Assembly: GCA_963971405.1 (NCBI GenBank)
Contig: OZ020484.1
Location: forward strand, 36,912,770-36,976,769
DNA: 64,000 nucleotides
DNA from: Psococerastis gibbosa
Taxonomy: Eukaryota > Arthropoda > Insecta > Psocodea > Psocidae
Reading direction: 5' to 3'
The position numbers and the translations under genes were made by a program. The notes below the pieces were generated by a model, which saw nothing but the letters and a program-made list of their open reading frames with translations, was not told the origin of the DNA and ran no database searches. Below, piece by piece: positions 1-11,192 of the stretch (the first letter of the stretch is position 1; each line of letters begins with the position of its first letter).

Positions 1-1203
1 TATGATAAGTATCGGTAATACAGTAGGCAGCGTTAGTCAATTGCAGTTCAAACGTTAAATTTCCACATTTCAATTTTATTCATATACTTTTATACTGTAC
101 TGAACATTCCCATTAATACGCTAGTTTATTTTTACTCTTTGGCGCTACAGTCTAGAGCCCGTAATGTCCTAAAAAAACTTTTTCATAGCCCGTACGTAGC
201 ACATTGTTTATTACTCTAGATTATTATTAGTAACCCATTCGTCCTATGTCGAATGCCTAATACCAACGACCAAAATTGATTGTTTTTTTCCATTAGCAAT
301 CCGTTAAACGTCTTCGATGTCAACTTATGCTATCTACTATACGAGGGATAATGGACACGATGAGAGAATGAGCCATGCTCAACATGGACAAAATGTACAT
401 AGGCCTAGTCGTATGAATGACTTTACCAAGTCAAAACTGAAACCCATGAACGACCTTCGGACTCTTCTTTTGCTAGCATTCGGCATTTTTCTACTAAAAC
501 TAAAATCTAAAATATATTAGCGCCCAGTTGAAAATGTAAACAAAACAATGTCAGTAATGGCTGGTAGGCTGGATGGCGTGCGCGTGCGTCCTTCAGTCCT
601 TGATTTTGGACTATCTTTTTGAAAATATGTTTCAAATTGAGATTTTAGTGATAGTTTCAGAATTTGTAAAAAAATTATTACAATTTTTAAAATACATTTT
701 ATTCCCATGAATATTTAATTTGACATTTAAATATTTACAAAAGAATTTAACTTGAGCTCAGTTGTTCAAGGAAAGTGGACGGAGAAAAAATTTCCGCTGC
801 GCGGCGTGGCGCTGCTATCGCGAACTGAATCCCTATCCCGGTGACGAGTCTAGTTATCTGTTGTCTATGCTCCTGGTGTGTTTCCAGTGTATGTATATAT
901 ATAGTTCAATGTCTTCACATCTGTGATCTGGGGTGCGTCATCCATTTTGTTTTGATTTGTTGATATCAAAGGTTTGAAGTAATATATAATTTTTAAAAAG
1001 CCAATCGTCATTAAATTAACTGGTGACATCACATAATGTGGAACAGAACATTATTACTTGCGTAAGACCCTAAAATAGCCTGTGTTTACAATTACTAGTA
1101 TTAGTAATTATCATCAGGTTCCTGCCGCCGTCTACTCAGTGACAGCTAAACGTAATTTCATTCAGGGCAGTACCAGCCTCCATTACACATCATTGTGCAG
1201 AGA
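1..1203. other. Region upstream of Arfaptin: repeats and probable 5' UTR or promoter
   Basis: I see no supportable coding exon here. Bases 155-430 resemble a dispersed repeat also seen near 3110-3330, 39590-39790 and 44070-44260, with the shared phrase TCGATGTCAAC. Bases 868-910 carry a segment of about 40 bp (CTCCTGGTGTGTTTCCAGTG, then a TA run and AGTTCAAT) that recurs at 57922-57962. The Arfaptin transcription start and any non-coding first exon probably lie in 700-1200, because an acceptor-like TGTGCAG sits just before the start codon. This placement is inferred, not seen. Confidence 0.4.
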
Positions 1204-4200
1204 ATGAGTGAGAGAAATATACACGAAATGTTAAAAGAAGGAAGACCCGGCAGTCATCCAACATCATTGCCTTTAGGGGAATCTAGCCCAAGTATAATGT
1301 CACCGACAAGCCCATCTCAAAATGGTGACTGCGGTAAAGTTTCGGCGTCCCGCATAGATACAATAAAGAATTGGAGTATATCAACGTATAAGTGTAGCAA
1401 ACAGTTGATGCTCGAGAAACTCGGCAAATCCTCCAGGACAATAGATACAGAACTTGAAAGCCAGATTGAAACTCTTCGTGACACTCAACGAAAATACCTC
1501 AACATTCTTAAACTATCTAGAGCCTTAGCAAGTCATTTTTATCATATGGTGCAAACTCAGGTGAGTATACGCATACTGGGAATGCAGTATTAATTTGTCA
1601 ACTTGAAGCTACAATGTATTTAATAGCATACCTAAGGTATGATACATTAGTGGTCCACCATTCCATTTTCAGAATTTACCTCAATGGTAAGATCAATGGT
1701 TTATGTCAGATACTTCCCCCCTGTGCACATATAAGATTACCATCGAGTTTAACTTTTGAGATGTAACGGTGCTTAGTATATAGTACGGTTTTGGCTTTGA
1801 CACAAGGCCAAAAAAGATGGTTTGATATTCAAAACAATAATTAAGGCTGGTAATTTACTAAATAGGATAAACATTGGTAATAAGTGAGTATTGGCAGTAA
1901 AAAGTGCATATTTCTCTGGGACTAAAACCTACAGGCCCCCCTCCCCCTACTTAGTGCTCCAACCTACATGTCTAGGCTGGAAATTTAATTCTGCTGCATG
2001 TATGGACGCCCCTTCGTTGCAGCTTAGCGACTTTGGGATGATATTTGGCTAATTGCTTTCCTATTTTTTGGGCGATATGTACGGGTGGCACTCGTTTACA
2101 CTTATCTGAAATATTACAAGATAATGGTCACTGATCCGATGAGACCACTCGTACTTCATGTGTACCCCTCCGTGCAATTGAGCCCAGGCTAGCCAAAATT
2201 ACCTTTGACCACTTAGGTTAGTTGCCCAAAATATTCATAATAAAATTTCAAGACACTATTAATTCCCTGACCCTGTCCTATATCAATTACATCGTTCTTA
2301 TTTTCAGCATGCTTTGGGTGAATCCTTTTCGGATCTAGCCCAAAAATCCCCAGAATTGCAAGAGGAGTTCCTTTACAACGCGGAAACCCAAAGGAACTTG
2401 ACCAAAAATGGCGAAACACTGCAAAATGCCCTTAACTTTTTTGTATCATCATTAAATACTTTATGTAACAAGACAATAGAAGACACTCTTTTGACTATTC
2501 GGCAATATGAAACTGCGAGGTAAATATCAGAGGCTCAGAATATTGTGATAAAATAATTTCTATCTATATTTTAAGTTTGTAGAATGTAGAGGCAACTCCA
2601 CTTCCTCCCTAGGGCAAACAAAGACCTTCTAGTGCGATTAATAATATGAAAGCTCCCCATTTAATCCTCAGAATTCGTGAAGTTGTGCGGGGTTATTTTT
2701 TAATTTTAATTAAGATAGTTTGGGACTAACTACTGTACCTTGTGACCGAAATTAAAGAATCCAGAAAAATCTGGACTTGGCGGGATTTGAAATTGGTAAT
2801 AAAATTATGGTATTCTTTCTCATAAGTTTCAAATTATTGTATTTCTAGGATTGAATATGACGCATATCGCTCTGACTTAGAAATTCTAGCGCAAGCTGCT
2901 AGAACAGACGCTAATGCAGCGAAATTAGAAGAAGCGCAGGCCGCCTTTCAACAACATAAAACCCAATTTGATAAACTCAAAGCAGACGTGGGAGTTAAAA
3001 TCAAATTTTTGGATGAAAACCGGGTAAAGTGCTTATGCATTTTCAGTAAAATAGCGCTGAAAGTAGTTATGTACGGTTAAAATTAAAAATTTAAACTCAT
3101 GGTTTATAGGTTATTGTTTTTAAGGACTTTTTATGGACCCAGGTCTACTTATAGTGGCCCATAGTCCCTTGTCCAATGACAATGTTCCCATGGACTTCGG
3201 AAATGATTTGTATTGTTTCCGTATGAATTTTTGGCCATTGGCAAACTGGGGTAGGTTCTCGATGTCAACCTACACTGGCTACAAGCAATAATGGACAAGG
3301 TGAGACAAGCTTACCATTATCGCAATGATCCAGCGAAAGCATGAAAAAAAACTCAAGGCTAGAGATCATTGAAACTCATTGTTTGGACTCGGATTACTTA
3401 ACAAGTATTGCTAAAGTTCCAAACTTTTAGGAAACTAGGAAGAAACCCTAAGGAGTTTTGTAGAGTGATTTTATTCAATTTCCAATTGCATTCATTTAGT
3501 AATTTTGCACCAGTAGTAAAAGTATGCCGACGACTATGGCCACTACAAGAACTTAATATTAATTTAATTGATTAATATCATTAATTAATAAATTAATTAA
3601 TAATTATCACAATATTGCATCTACTGTATATTATAGCCCATAGTTTAATTATAGCTTTCCTATTTATATGTTAGTATCAGGAAAGCTTTGAAATCTCGTA
3701 ATAAAAAAAATGTCTACCATCACAATGTATTTACACGTTTAGAGGTCTCAGGAACCCAAAACAGTGTTTTTTACAAAATATCTGCCTGTCTATCTGCCTG
3801 CTCGCCGATTTGTGGGTATACTACTCGGTGAATTTGGATGGAATTTGGCACGTAGGTTCACATAAATCATGCCTCGGGGTTTTTATTTTTATTTTGGGCC
3901 AACTCAATTTTAGGGGGTTTCACCCTTCAAAAACTAAAAAAATTATATCTGAAATTCACATAAATTGTAGTAGTTATTAATGTACCGGCAAAGCAAATTC
4001 AATACGTTGCTTGGCCCTTAATGGATTGTTTCTAGGGACAAAAAAATAAACAATCTTTATTAAAGACAATCATATTTTCTACAAGTCACTTTTGCTAACA
4101 ATATAAATGTATTCATGTAATGAAAGGAAACTAAACAACTAGATAGTAACCAGCAACAATTACTTCGTTCTACCAGCTAATAAAGTACCCATATGCTTAT

Positions 4201-4382
4201 TCTATTGGATTATGTTTATTTTGTTACAGATAAAAGTGATGCACAAACAGTTGTTGCTTTTTCACAACGCAGTTGCCGCCTATTTCTCTGGTAATCAGCA
4301 AGCTTTGGAAGCTACTTTACAGCAATTTAACATTAAAGTTAAATCGCCTAATTCGAACATACCATCATGGTTGGAACAATAA
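1204..4382 (+). CDS. Arfip: Arfaptin (BAR-domain protein that binds Arf and Arl GTPases)
   Basis: Four exons give 298 aa: 1204-1560, 2308-2519, 2849-3023 and 4230-4382 (stop TAA). Every junction is GT-AG and in phase. Arfaptins form crescent BAR dimers on the trans-Golgi, bind Arl1, Arf and Rac, and help generate secretory carriers. A variable Ser/Pro-rich N-terminus of about 50 residues is followed by the conserved amphipathic-helix and BAR region. Diagnostic stretches are [79 protein letters not shown] and the terminal PSWLEQ that ends arfaptins. The length is slightly below the vertebrate 341-373 aa because the N-terminus is short. I chose ATG 1204 because [11 protein letters not shown] is a plausible arthropod start and an acceptor lies just upstream; a 5' coding exon is possible but not needed. 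Confidence 0.93.
3110..3330 (-). repeat. Dispersed repeat in Arfaptin intron 3
   Basis: This segment matches, in reverse orientation, the segments near 39590-39790 and 44070-44260. Shared phrases are GTGGCCCATAG / CAATGGGCC, TTTTGGCCATTGGCAAACT and TCGATGTCAAC. It has no coding capacity. The class is unknown and the ends were not resolved. Confidence 0.5.
3660..4035 (+). repeat. Roughly 400-bp interspersed repeat (GTCTGTC / TTTGTGGG / GAATTTGGCACGTAGG type)
   Basis: The left half (GGAAAGCTTTG, GAGGTCTCAGGAACC, TCTGCCTGTC, GATTTGTGGG, GAATTTGGCACGTAGG) matches 24450-24640, 58880-59060 and the reverse strand of 49430-49600. The right half, read in reverse, matches 32890-33060 and 49220-49380 (GGCAAGC, CCTATTGG, TTAATAACTACAATA). 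The 49 kb copy carries both halves in the same relative order, so this is one element with several truncated copies. No ORF is present, so it is non-autonomous. Confidence 0.65.
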
Positions 4383-4642
4383 TAGTGTATCTCCTTTGGA
4401 AGAAGGATCAGATCGTACCCCTTTATTGGAACTTATAACATCTATAAAAAATGTTTAGTTTTCGTTAAATTGAAGGCTAGTTAATTTATATACGTAAATT
4501 GAGGATTGAGATAAAATAAGAAGAAACTAACAAAAGATATATATCCAATGCCACTGAAGCCTCTAGTCCAAACTTGAAACCACTGGTTTGTCTAAATAAT
4601 AGTTATTATGGTTTTGTCGCTTGTTTTATGTTTTATTCCTAA

Positions 4643-5026
4643 GGCGCCCATTCCACCGACCGGCTAGGGCTATTTACAAAAACGGTGACGTGGTAGCAGA
4701 CATTCAAGACTTAGATGGCGTTTCCACCTACCTCGCATTGCAGAATGCAAATGACATTGACGGAAATTAGAATTTTTCTTTTTATAGAAATCTATTAAAA
4801 TGTTTGTACTTAACATATCCCATGGCGCCATATTTTAATTTTAGTTCGTTTGTTTGTGATTTTACTGTATGATCATTGATCAATTTTAACTATGGCATAG
4901 AGGAAAATAAAAGTTTCCGTCAATTCTGCAATACGAGGTCGGTGGAAACTTCGCCTAAGTCTTGAATGTCTGCTACCACATCACCGTTTTTGTAAATAGC
5001 CCTAGCCGGTCGGTGGAATGGGCGCC
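4643..5026. mobile_element. Foldback MITE, GGCGCCCATTCCACC family, copy 1 (nested)
   Basis: The terminal inverted repeats are about 100 bp and nearly perfect. They begin GGCGCCCATTCCACCG and include GGCTAGGGCTATTTAC and GTGGTAGCAGACATTCAAG. Flanks are TAA on the left and TTA on the right, consistent with a mutated TWA target duplication of PIF/Harbinger type. Inside the arms a second inverted pair (GCGTTTCCACCTACCTCG against its complement near 4930) looks like a nested copy. The central 4745-4925 region is homologous, in inverse orientation, to the interior of the copy at 32020-32458. No transposase is present. Confidence 0.8.
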
Positions 5027-8000
5027 TTATTTACTTGTGATTTAGTGCGAGCCGCGTAGAGTAGGTGAGTGAAGCAGTGCCTTAGAACAAAGCAGTACAT
5101 CTATGCTTCCGAACTTGGGCAGCTAACTGTATATTTTCAATGAAATAATCTCTACACTCGCTTTTATTAATTTAAGTATTTATTACTGCCTAAACCATAT
5201 AATATTACATTTATAACATTAGTCATTTTATTTTGTTTAAAAACACACTGAAGACTTGACATACGTAGTAAGTTCTAGTATTTGAAATGACATGTATTGA
5301 TTTAGAACTTAATAGTAATGTATTGTAGAGTCACAAGTGCGGTAATTTGAAAAATTATTTAGATAAGACCGGCAGTACGTAGAAATGTTTCAACCCAAAA
5401 CTTATGCACCCGATTGCATACGCTTTACTGAATGTATCAATGGTAAGAAAGCCACGACTGGCCCATTGCTTGATTATTTAGTTGTGTCAGTGTCAATACC
5501 ACAGAGGATAAGGACTAATAAATGACAATATGGTACTATTGTATGTATCTTCTATGTATTAATTCACTAAATCTGTGAGTCATTCCCCGGGCTCATTGGT
5601 GCCGCCTTAGCATACATGTTGAGTCCCGTCAAGTCTTATAATGCTATCCAAGTTTCCCAATCATCATTTTTGGCTTTTGTGAGGAGTGTTTTCGAGGACC
5701 TTAGAAAGAATTGTGCTTGTGGCAACCATGTAATTCTATCTAACGTATGCAGGGCGGTGCGCTTATCAAACAGTGGGCAACTAAGCATGTTATTTGCTTT
5801 TCTATGCCCATTAGTTTATTTAGCTGTTTCAAGGGAGATTCATATATGGTTTTCGAACATTGGCATCTCACTGCTTCGCGTCAATCGTGTACAAAATTTT
5901 TATTTTTTTAATGTTCTGTACTCTGAAGAATGTTGAAACTGCAACCGCATTTCTCTATGGTAGGCTACCAATTCATTTACCAACTTATACAATACACACA
6001 CTCTTGAAAACTGGGTAAATTTAGCAATGAAGGTGATGATGCCTCGTTTAAAGAGGATATTTGGAAAATGAATGGCACTACTTTCCCTTTTTGTCTGAAT
6101 AAATCAAGATAAAAATACAGAATACGAAAATAGATTTACCACAAACCATGGGTTGTATTTTAGGCTACCTAGCTTGTGCAATGTAAGCTTAACGTTATAA
6201 TCAATTTGAAGTGGCTTTCAATATTATGTTTGCAAAAGAGGGCGTATGAACCGCCGTGTAGTTAAATCATATTTTAACTTGGCTAAGTAAATGTAATAAC
6301 TGCAATTCTTCAAATCAAATTCTTCTACTTCACTTTGACATGATCCACCATTGTAAGAGCAATGGAGAGTTTGTAATAAAATTTCTCTGATGTTTAATTT
6401 CTTTCTTTCACTGCAATTCTTTGCGAAATTACAATTCGTTCACACGTATTAACAGGCACATATCATTTTTTAAAGGTACAATTAACTTTGCTAGTGAGAT
6501 TGTTTCAACCCGCTTAATAGCAAATCGAGACCCCCTTAATATCCGTTATTTTTATTCTTTTTATCTTATATAGCTATAAAAAATGTTCTATCTCTTTGAA
6601 GAAATATTCCTCTGTCAGTTATTTTTTACGGACGAAGTTCAATAATTGTGGCAGATTGGTGTTATTTATAGGCGGTTCATGTCATACCTTTATCAAAATA
6701 ATGAGGAACGTTTCTTCTAATTTATGACAGCTCAGCAATCGATATTTTAGGAGATATGATTTTGTACACCTGTAAGGCTTTTCCTTCCCTCCGATTGTCC
6801 CCGAATTGTGCATTACCGACATGTGACGGCAGAAAACGGGCTCATGTACTGTGCTTGCTGAATTAGCGACGGCTTATGGATTAAACTAAGCCTTGGAAAT
6901 GTTACCTTCGAGATTAGTATACTGTATTTCAGCAGTCTCCAATTTTAACACCGGATATGTGATATTTCAATCATTATCCTCATTTTTTAATATATTTTTA
7001 TATTTTGCTGTTTAAACACATTCTATTGTCCAGCACGAGTTGTGTTTTTAATACTTTGTTTACCGTATGTGAGAATAATTTTAAACAATTCTTTTGTTAA
7101 GAGTGGACCACACAAGTAGCAGCCTAATATTTTAGTTAAATGAAATTACTATTAACTGATCTCAGTTGTAAAAAGAGGTAAATATCGGATAAATTGTACG
7201 CCTGTTAAAAATAGCTAGCTAGATTTTATTATAGCTTATAGATGTCCTGGTGACTTAGACGGTAGATTATTGCTATCTCTTAATACATATTCAGTACAAT
7301 ATGAAGTAAATTCTTTTGTAGTATATTCCTGATTCCAATTTGCAGGCTACAATCTAGAAACTGGTATAAATGGGAAGTTGAGGCATCATACCCCGCCAGC
7401 AGTAATAAACAAGAAATAAGTTTTTTTATTGAGTTAATTTCTAGCATTTATTTCGTGAGGGAACACTAAGTTTGCCATCCATTATTATTATGTGCAAAGC
7501 TTTGCTCAGGTTTTAGCAGTGCGGTATACAGGTATTTGATGACGTCTCAGCTTCCGACTACTAGGAACAGCGAATTCTGCTATCTCAATGTAGGAAATGA
7601 CTTGCCCTTTTGAGCATTTTTCATTTTCACAGGAATAATATCGATCGCAAAATAGCATCTCTATCGGTCATTATGACAATGTTAGGGTAAATGGAAAATG
7701 GGTAGGTATATATCTGCACATTTTCATTTGAGTTTCAACCCTTGGACTCAATTATTTCGAAATTATAATTTGGTCACTTATTCGATCCACTTGGCCACAG
7801 TTCTTGAACTCCTTTGGCAGGACTATTACTATTGTTCTTCATACACACCAAATTCAATAATTGTGGCCAATCTGTGTTAGAAAGAGGGACATCTCATTCA
7901 CTCAGGAAAATTTCTTCTGCTTGCCCTGGTATTTTGTTTCACAACTATCCAAATTTCATGAGATATTTGACTTTTACAGTTTAACACTTATATACGAAAT

Positions 8001-8170
8001 TTCCCCCTCATTGTCTCTTATCTATCTGTCTGTCTCAGTCGTTTTTAAAATGAGTAATCTTAAGAAAGCGTCCTCATTGCGAAATCAAAGTTGTCAAGAT
8101 ACACTAATGTTTCAATTATGTTGATCTTATCGTAAAAGTTTTTCAATAGTAAATGAAACACTAACAATCA
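5027..8170. other. Intergenic region between the Arfaptin and RPC7 3' ends
   Basis: I recognise no gene in this stretch. A 106-codon open frame at 5616-5936 has no recognisable domain and no coding context. Segments at 6570-6800 and 7700-7990 share phrases such as TTCAATAATTGTGGC, TTTCTTCT and GAGATAT with each other and with 46860-47090, so they are copies of an old dispersed repeat. Everything else is AT-rich and unassigned. Confidence 0.45.
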
Positions 8171-8176
8171 TTTTGT

Positions 8177-8182
8177 TTTATT
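8177..8182 (-). terminator. Polyadenylation signal AATAAA for RPC7
   Basis: TTTATT on the plus strand reads AATAAA on the minus strand, about 56 nt downstream of the RPC7 stop codon at 8238. The position and perfect hexamer make it the likely 3' end signal of the RPC7, or DPH3-RPC7, transcript. Confidence 0.6.
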
Positions 8183-8237
8183 CAAAATGGTTCAACAAGT
8201 AAAATATATGGATGATGGATGATTTAATTTCACTGAA

Positions 8238-11099
8238 TCAATAAACAGGTCCGTCATTCCCGTTGTCGTCGTCATCAAAGTAATCCTCTCCATTGTCGAA
8301 ATAATTGTTGACGTAGTCGGTTCCATCGTCCATTTCTTCGTCCACATCCTCCTCGATGTCGTCATCGTCATTCTCTTCCCGCTGTTCATCTTCTTTTTCT
8401 TCGGGCTCTTCCTTATCACCATCAGGTTCTACCACCGCCTCCTCAAGCTTAGCCAAATCGTCTAGCCTGAAAATATGAAACAAAGCAGAATCAAGAGTTG
8501 TGCGACACATCCATCCAGTAGGCTAGTATTTTTCTATCAGTTGATTTAGTCCTGAAAAACGTAAGTTTAGGAAAATGCCTCATATAAAGACTGTACCTAT
8601 ATAATGATAATAAAGTCACGCAATACAATAGAACTCCAATTATCCCAATCAAAAGTTCTCAAAAAAAAAAAAAAAAATGTTGAAATGGATTCTACTTCTA
8701 AAAAAAGGGAAAATTTCAATTTATTTACAGAAGTTTAAAAAATGCACTGAAATGTTTCAAATTAGCCTAAATATACGCCTCTTTCTGAAAAATAACGTCA
8801 CGCGTGCATAAAAACATGGTGGCCGGTTTACAGCTGAATACTAATAGCTGGCCATTATTCAAAATAGCGCGTATTTAGGCTAATCCAAAAATTTGTTACG
8901 TTTCTTTATTATTATGTAGAATCGTTTAAGCCAATAAACCGGAAAACGTTGAAAAAAAGTAAGACCCCATTGGGACAGTAATTTTTTTTTTCAATAATGG
9001 TATATTATGGAGTATATTATTAGAGTTTAAGTTCGCAGATGTAGGCTCATTGAACAGTTCATATAAGTACGCTGGAGTACATATTTCATTGGTATATTAA
9101 CTCAAACTTTCTGCTCAGGTCCAAGGAAGTGTTCTCGCGAAGTGAGTCATAAGGGTAGCCTATTTATAATGCCAATGAAATTAAGAGATTATGTTCGGTA
9201 CTGCATGCACTTTCTATAATTATTTAAAAGTAGCCTACTGTAATGAGCCTAGAAGAAAGTCAAGGTAAGCTGTTCGATTATCTTCCCACTTTTCCGTCAG
9301 TCGACTTGCGCACTTAATTTTTTTTGTCAAAAATCGATTGGTTCTGATAATTGAAGTTCTACTGTAGGTAGACCTACTAAAGACATTTTTTTTTTTAAAT
9401 TTCCATTTTGCGAAAAGAAATTGAAATTACACTGGACTTTTAGAGAAATCCAGGTCTCAGCTGAAGACCAATCACCAAATTGTTTTTAATAGCTCTGCTG
9501 TCATATTTTATAGGAAAAAATAAAACGTACTTGGTAAGATCGAGTGCTGGTTTCTTATGATTTGTAGGAACAGATCCAGCTGCTCGTTTCACGCCACGAC
9601 GGCGAGTGTTTAACTCTGCCGGTAGTCTTCGCCAATCAAACTGGCTATCCCAATCTTTCACTTCCGTAAAAGACATGTAATCTTTAACAAATACTGACAG
9701 GTCTTTTTTTAAGGCAATCATGTACTCCACTGAAAAGAGACAAAAACCAAATTTAAGAAATATTATTCTTATAGCAAAAAGCTTTAATAAATCGATCAGT
9801 AATAGGATCTGCCCGTTGCCTCCAGGACTACAGTCTAGAGTTAAGAACTGCAAAGTATATAATTTTTTTTATCTACAACTACAACAAATAGTACGACGAC
9901 TTTCTTTGATACAAATTTAAAAGAAATACGCGCTCTGTGCTGACCCACAAAAACGTTATTAAGAGTTTATTAGTAATAGCCTATGTTGTAGTCCACGCAG
10001 TCACCAGCTACATTGTGAATGTTCTTTACTCTGCCCATTCTCACCAACAGGCAAAAAAAGGGTGACTTCTGCTGTTCGCTCTTCGGATTCAAAGAGAGTC
10101 TACACAAATGCAGGGTAGGAGTCCAATGTCAACTTTTTGCCCAAGAATAATACAAGATAAGATGTACAATATTTATTGAACATACAAGAAGTCAAAGTGA
10201 AATTCAGGGTGGTTCATACATTTTGCAACGGCCACTCCGCCTGAGTTAGTGTGCTGCCGGGGTGAAAGTAGTAACAAATTATAGAGTGATCATACGGATC
10301 TTAGAAGTTAGGTATATTTCTGTGGTAAGCAACATGTGACAGTGACCCTTGTATGTGCATTCTGGACTAATTGGCTTCCAAAATTATAAATTATTGCATT
10401 TTTCAAAAAATGAAAGATGGACGTTTCCCCAATTCAGCATTTAAAGTGTGTACGGTATTACGGGCCACCCTGCGCATTGTCATGATTTTGTTAAATATCA
10501 TACATGTAGTATGATAAAACAATGATAATACATCACAAACACAAATTAACACGTAGGTATCAGATAGATACAATATAACACTGTATTTCATAAAGTAGTT
10601 TAGTTAGTTTGCCATTTTCAAATCCCATCTTTAGCAACTGGGCCATTTGACGCCTGACAGTCCTGTAGATGGTCGTCACCGAAGCGGGCATGAATGCCTA
10701 GTCTGTGTCAAGAAGGCATATTAATGCTATATATTATAGCCTGATTGACATACAGATCTTTCACTAACGTTTTGAATGATTATCTATTTAAAAGTTGTCT
10801 CTACATTTGGTTTATTGTAACATTTTGTATACTACTCTAATTATGTGTAACATTTTTTAATTAATGCACTGATCCTATAATAACAGTGCACTTGTCTATC
10901 AAGATAACCAAAACTTACTTTCTGGGCCAACCTGAAGAGATGAAAATGGATTATCTAAGGGGGGGAAAGTAGGCGGAGGCTGAAGTACGGGTCCAGGCAA
11001 CTGCTCTCCAGCTCCAAATCCCATATCCCTTGCATCAAACGTCATTCCTCTGCCCCTTCCCCGCCCACCTCCCCCCCCTCCTCGTCCTCTTCCAGCCAT
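8238..11099 (-). CDS. Polr3g: DNA-directed RNA polymerase III subunit RPC7
   Basis: Three minus-strand exons give 202 aa: 11099-10919, 9729-9531 and 8466-8238 (stop TGA). Donors GTAAGT and GTACGT and the CAG acceptors keep the frame. RPC7 is part of the Pol III-specific RPC3-RPC6-RPC7 subcomplex needed for initiation at tRNA and 5S genes. Evidence: an N-terminal MAGRGRGG-type Gly/Arg tract; LPGPVLQPPPTFPP, matching the family VLKPPPLFP motif; EYMIALKKDL; FDWRRLPAEL; then an extreme acidic tail (about residues 130-195) ending in YVNNYFDNGEDY and DGPVY, as in POLR3G/POLR3GL (218-223 aa). The start codon lies only 9 nt after the DPH3 stop, in the same exon and frame, so this is probably the downstream cistron of a shared transcript. 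It could also be made from its own internal promoter. Confidence 0.92.
9730..10918. other. RPC7 intron 1
   Basis: This intron has no convincing coding sequence. On the minus strand it holds AATAAA hexamers (for example the complement of TTTATT near 10810 and near 10168). These could let a DPH3-only transcript end inside the intron after reading through the short shared exon. That use is inferred. Confidence 0.35.
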
Positions 11100-11192
11100 G
11101 GGAAAAATTCAGTTCAGCTCAACCTTTTTAAAAATGTGTACTAGCTGATCTTCTTCCTCTTTCTTTGCTTCTGTGTCTTCCAAAAAATCGTT
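10919..11192 (-). other. Exon shared by DPH3 (3' end) and RPC7 (5' end)
   Basis: A single uninterrupted exon-like segment runs from an acceptor (TTACAG) at 11193 to a donor (GTAAGT) at 10918. It contains the last 27 codons and TGA stop of DPH3, nine spacer bases (ATTTTTCCC) and the first 60 codons of RPC7. The spacer holds no AG acceptor for trans-splicing and no poly(A) signal. The two frames are in register, so only the TGA separates two proteins. Confidence 0.85.

Noticed and set aside
5616..5936. 106-codon open frame downstream of Arfaptin
   Set aside because: No family resemblance and no splice or poly(A) context; hydrophobic AT-rich translation typical of chance.
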